NCBI GenBank assembly: GCA_910585875.1
Contig: CAJUIK010000014.1
Location: 1-32,632 of the forward strand
Direction: 5' to 3'
Length of the DNA: 32,632 nucleotides
Source: an uncultured Eubacteriales bacterium
GTDB lineage: Bacteria; Bacillota; Clostridia; Oscillospirales; Butyricicoccaceae
Part shown: positions 31,041 to 32,632 of the stretch, piece by piece
Layout: the number at the start of each line of letters is the position of its first letter
Numbering within the stretch: position 1 is the stretch's first letter
Translations under genes and position numbers: made by a program
Notes under the pieces: model-generated
Told to the model about the DNA's origin: nothing
Seen by the model: the letters and a program-made list of their open reading frames with translations, nothing else
Database searches by the model: none

Positions 31041-31069
31041 ATTATAGCGCTCAGACCGTCGATTGTCAA
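31041..31069 (-). promoter_or_regulatory. Perfect-consensus sigma-A promoter of the MarR gene
   Basis: On the minus strand TTGACA (31064-31069), a 17-base spacer and TATAAT (31041-31046), both hexamers perfect. It is expected to be very strong unless repressed, which fits autoregulation by MarR. Confidence 0.85.
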
Positions 31070-31140
31070 GAAAACATATGGATTAAATTGGATTATTTTG
31101 AGGCGTATTTTGGGGGACGTAAAGGTGTTGTATAGAGAGA

Positions 31141-31171
31141 GTCCCCGCAAAACCTGACGTTTTGCGGGGAC
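31141..31171. terminator. Hairpin between malY-like gene and MarR promoter
   Basis: A perfect 13-bp stem GTCCCCGCAAAAC / GTTTTGCGGGGAC with a 5-base loop (31141-31171). A smaller stem GCCTC-GCAG-GAGGC lies at 31183-31196, and on the minus strand it is followed by TTTG. Together they probably end transcription of the lyase gene, though T runs are poor. Confidence 0.5.
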
Positions 31172-31210
31172 GGATCGACAAAGCCTCGCAGGAGGCGAGA
31201 AAATAGCGGA

Positions 31211-32401
31211 TTAGAGCCCTTCAAATTCCTTGGCGATACGCTGGAAGGCCTCCTGGATCAGCGGGCGGGGGGAGGACAGGCAGACCCGCTCAAAGCCGTC
31301 GCCCTTGTCTGGGTCGAACATGGAGCCGCCTTCCAAAATGACGTTGGCGTTTTTATAGATTTTATCATGGATTTGCTGAGCGGAGAGGCCGTAATCCCGG
31401 AAATCCATCCACAGCACATAGGTGCCCTCCGGCCGGCGGCATTTCACCTTGGGCATATGCTCCTTCATAAAGCCCAATACCCAGTCGATGTTGCCGGTAA
31501 TATATTCGTTTACCTGATCCAGCCATTCGTCTCCCTCGTTGTAAGCGGCCACCAAGGCGGCTACGGTGAAGGGGGTGGGCATCTTCATGCCGGCGGCCTT
31601 TTTATACTTGGCCCGCAGATCCGGGTCGGCGATGACGGCGTTGCTGCATTTCAGGCCGGCAGTGTTGAACGTTTTGTTGATGGCGGTGAGCATGACGATG
31701 TTTTTGGGGTCCGCCACGGCGGCCACAGGATAATGCTTGTTCTCCTGGCGGATCAAATCGCAGTGAACTTCGTCGCTGACCAAAATCACGTCGTTTTCCA
31801 AGCAGATCTGGGCCAGTTTTTGCAGTTCTTCCTTTTTCCAAACCCGGCCGGTGGGGTTGTGAGGGGAGCAGAGGGTAAACATGGTCACATTGGGATCCTT
31901 GGCCTTTTGGGCGATGTCTTCAAAGTCCATGGTATAATAGCCGTTTTCCTCCAGGAGGTCGCTGTTGACGACCTTGCGGCCAGCGCCTTCCACCGCGGAG
32001 GTAAAGGGGCCGTAAACCGGCCGGGTGATCAACACGCCGTCGCCAGGCTTGGAAAAGGCTTGAACGCAAATGCGCAGACCTTCCACCGTGCCGTCCACAT
32101 ATAGAATCTGCTCGGGCTCAATCTGCCAGCCGTGTTTGTCCCGGAACCAGCGGATGACGGCGTTGTTGTATTCGGGCAGACATTTTTCAGAGGTGTAGCC
32201 GAAAATGCGCTGGTCCACTACTTTGTGCAGCGCGTCGATGACGGGCTGGGGGCAGGCGAAATCCATGTCGGCGGTGAAGATGGGGATGGTTTTGTCGTTG
32301 AATTCCAAATCCATGCCGAATTCCTTCATCAGAGGGCCGCCGTCCCATTTCATGCTGTAGGTGCCCCGGCGTTCTACGTGTTCGTCAAAATTGTATTTCA
32401 T
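31211..32401 (-). CDS. MalY/PatB family PLP-dependent C-S lyase
   Basis: The 396 residues are a full fold-type I aminotransferase-like enzyme of the MalY/PatB group (cystathionine beta-lyase activity, breaking the C-S bond of cystathionine or related thioethers). Seen: IPIFTADMDFACPQPV at 39-54, LYVDGTVEGLR, CSPHNPTGRVW at 178-188, SDEVHCDL at 209-216, the probable PLP-binding Lys243 in INKTFNTAGLK, and a C-terminal RVCLSSPRPLI. AAAGGAG lies 9 bases before the ATG. Its upstream region is a structured tandem repeat. Confidence 0.93.
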   Translation of the reverse strand: MKYNFDEHVERRGTYSMKWDGGPLMKEFGMDLEFNDKTIPIFTADMDFACPQPVIDALHKVVDQRIFGYTSEKCLPEYNNAVIRWFRDKHGWQIEPEQILYVDGTVEGLRICVQAFSKPGDGVLITRPVYGPFTSAVEGAGRKVVNSDLLEENGYYTMDFEDIAQKAKDPNVTMFTLCSPHNPTGRVWKKEELQKLAQICLENDVILVSDEVHCDLIRQENKHYPVAAVADPKNIVMLTAINKTFNTAGLKCSNAVIADPDLRAKYKKAAGMKMPTPFTVAALVAAYNEGDEWLDQVNEYITGNIDWVLGFMKEHMPKVKCRRPEGTYVLWMDFRDYGLSAQQIHDKIYKNANVILEGGSMFDPDKGDGFERVCLSSPRPLIQEAFQRIAKEFEGL

Positions 32402-32420
32402 GATAAAGAACTCCTTTCGT

Positions 32421-32632
32421 CCCCAAAAAAATCTCTGATTTTTTGGGGTCCCCTCGTTGGATTAGAATAGATTTTCTCGGGGGACCCGAGAAAATCGGCC
32501 GCCGGATTGCCGGCGTCCCGCCTTCGGCGGGTCCCAGGCCCAAAAAATCTCTGATTTTTTGGGGTCCCCTCGTTGGATAGAATAGATTTTCTCGGGGGAC
32601 CCGAGAAAATCGGCCGCCGGATTGCCGGCGTC
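32421..32632. repeat. 116-bp tandem repeat made of four hairpins, continues past the window
   Basis: Two near-identical units (period 116, from the TCTCTG at 32432 and 32548) differ by a few bases, such as GGATTAGAATAG versus GGATAGAATAG. Each unit contains CCAAAAAA-TC..GATTTTTTGG, GATTTTCTCGG..CCGAGAAAATC (11 bp), CGCCGG-ATTG-CCGGCG, and (in the first) CCCGCC-TTC-GGCGGG. There is no coding frame with a ribosome-binding site. The repeat abuts the ribosome-binding site of the MalY/PatB gene; the second unit is cut by the window end. Confidence 0.85.

Noticed and set aside
31141..31171. Short inverted repeat as a MarR operator
   Set aside because: The 13-bp stem lies about 70 bases upstream of the promoter and looks more like a terminator for the neighbouring gene; kept as a terminator with modest confidence.
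1..32632. tRNA genes, CRISPR arrays, IS elements, prophage genes
   Set aside because: No cloverleaf-like tRNA ends, regularly spaced direct repeats, transposase or phage-structural proteins were found by eye on either strand.

Overview
The window is a GC-rich (roughly 60% by eye) chromosomal segment of a Gram-positive bacterium. Strong Shine-Dalgarno sites, sigma-A promoters with 17-nt spacers, the infC-rpmI-rplT order with an AUU-type infC start, secE-nusG-rplKAJL, RNase J, a Rae1/YacP-type nuclease domain, a TSUP pair and an ECF sigma/DUF4179 operon all point to Clostridia (probably an Oscillospirales-like or related gut lineage; this is inference). No tRNA, rRNA, CRISPR array, IS element or prophage was recognised.

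Layout. 1-3100: a large translational GTPase of the TetM/EF-G type fused to a C-terminal NYN (Rae1/YacP-like) RNase domain, then a convergent 31-codon gene with its own promoter and tandem terminators. 3.2-7.2 kb: VanZ-like protein, MATE exporter (tail-to-tail overlap), TmrB-like P-loop protein, GNAT acetyltransferase and an AT-richer orphan gene. 7.3-8.7 kb (minus): infC-rpmI-rplT with a consensus promoter and an attenuator in the leader; divergent from it a DUF1292 protein. 9.1-9.5 kb: a roughly 210-bp imperfect palindrome and a strong terminator. 9.6-14.9 kb: CDF metal exporter (minus), then a membrane protein, an alpha/beta hydrolase, and an AI-2E-family transporter/HdeD-like/small membrane protein cluster. 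15.0-18.0 kb: flavin-reductase-like protein, YgiQ radical SAM protein, a decayed reading frame and a terminator. 18.0-20.2 kb: ECF sigma factor with a sigma-W-like promoter of its own, translationally overlapped with a DUF4179 anti-sigma-like membrane protein. 20.2-25 kb: unknown protein plus cyclophilin (minus), SDR oxidoreductase (plus), CPBP protease and RNase J (minus). 25.2-26.4 kb: two half-size TSUP transporters and convergent ruvX. 26.6-30.3 kb: rpmG-secE-nusG-rplK-rplA, then rplJ-rplL behind its own promoter and L10-type leader, ended by a terminator with no rpoB after it. 30.4-32.6 kb (minus): MarR regulator, MalY/PatB C-S lyase, and a 116-bp tandem repeat built from four hairpins that runs off the window edge.

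Much of the window concerns translation and RNA: IF3, L20, L35, L33, L11, L1, L10, L7/L12, SecE, NusG, RNase J, and the GTPase-RNase fusion. The most unusual item is that fusion. It joins a tetracycline-protection-type GTPase (without the classical domain IV tip motif) to the domain of a ribosomal A-site mRNA endonuclease, which suggests a one-protein ribosome-rescue or mRNA-surveillance factor. The next most unusual are two highly structured non-coding repeats.
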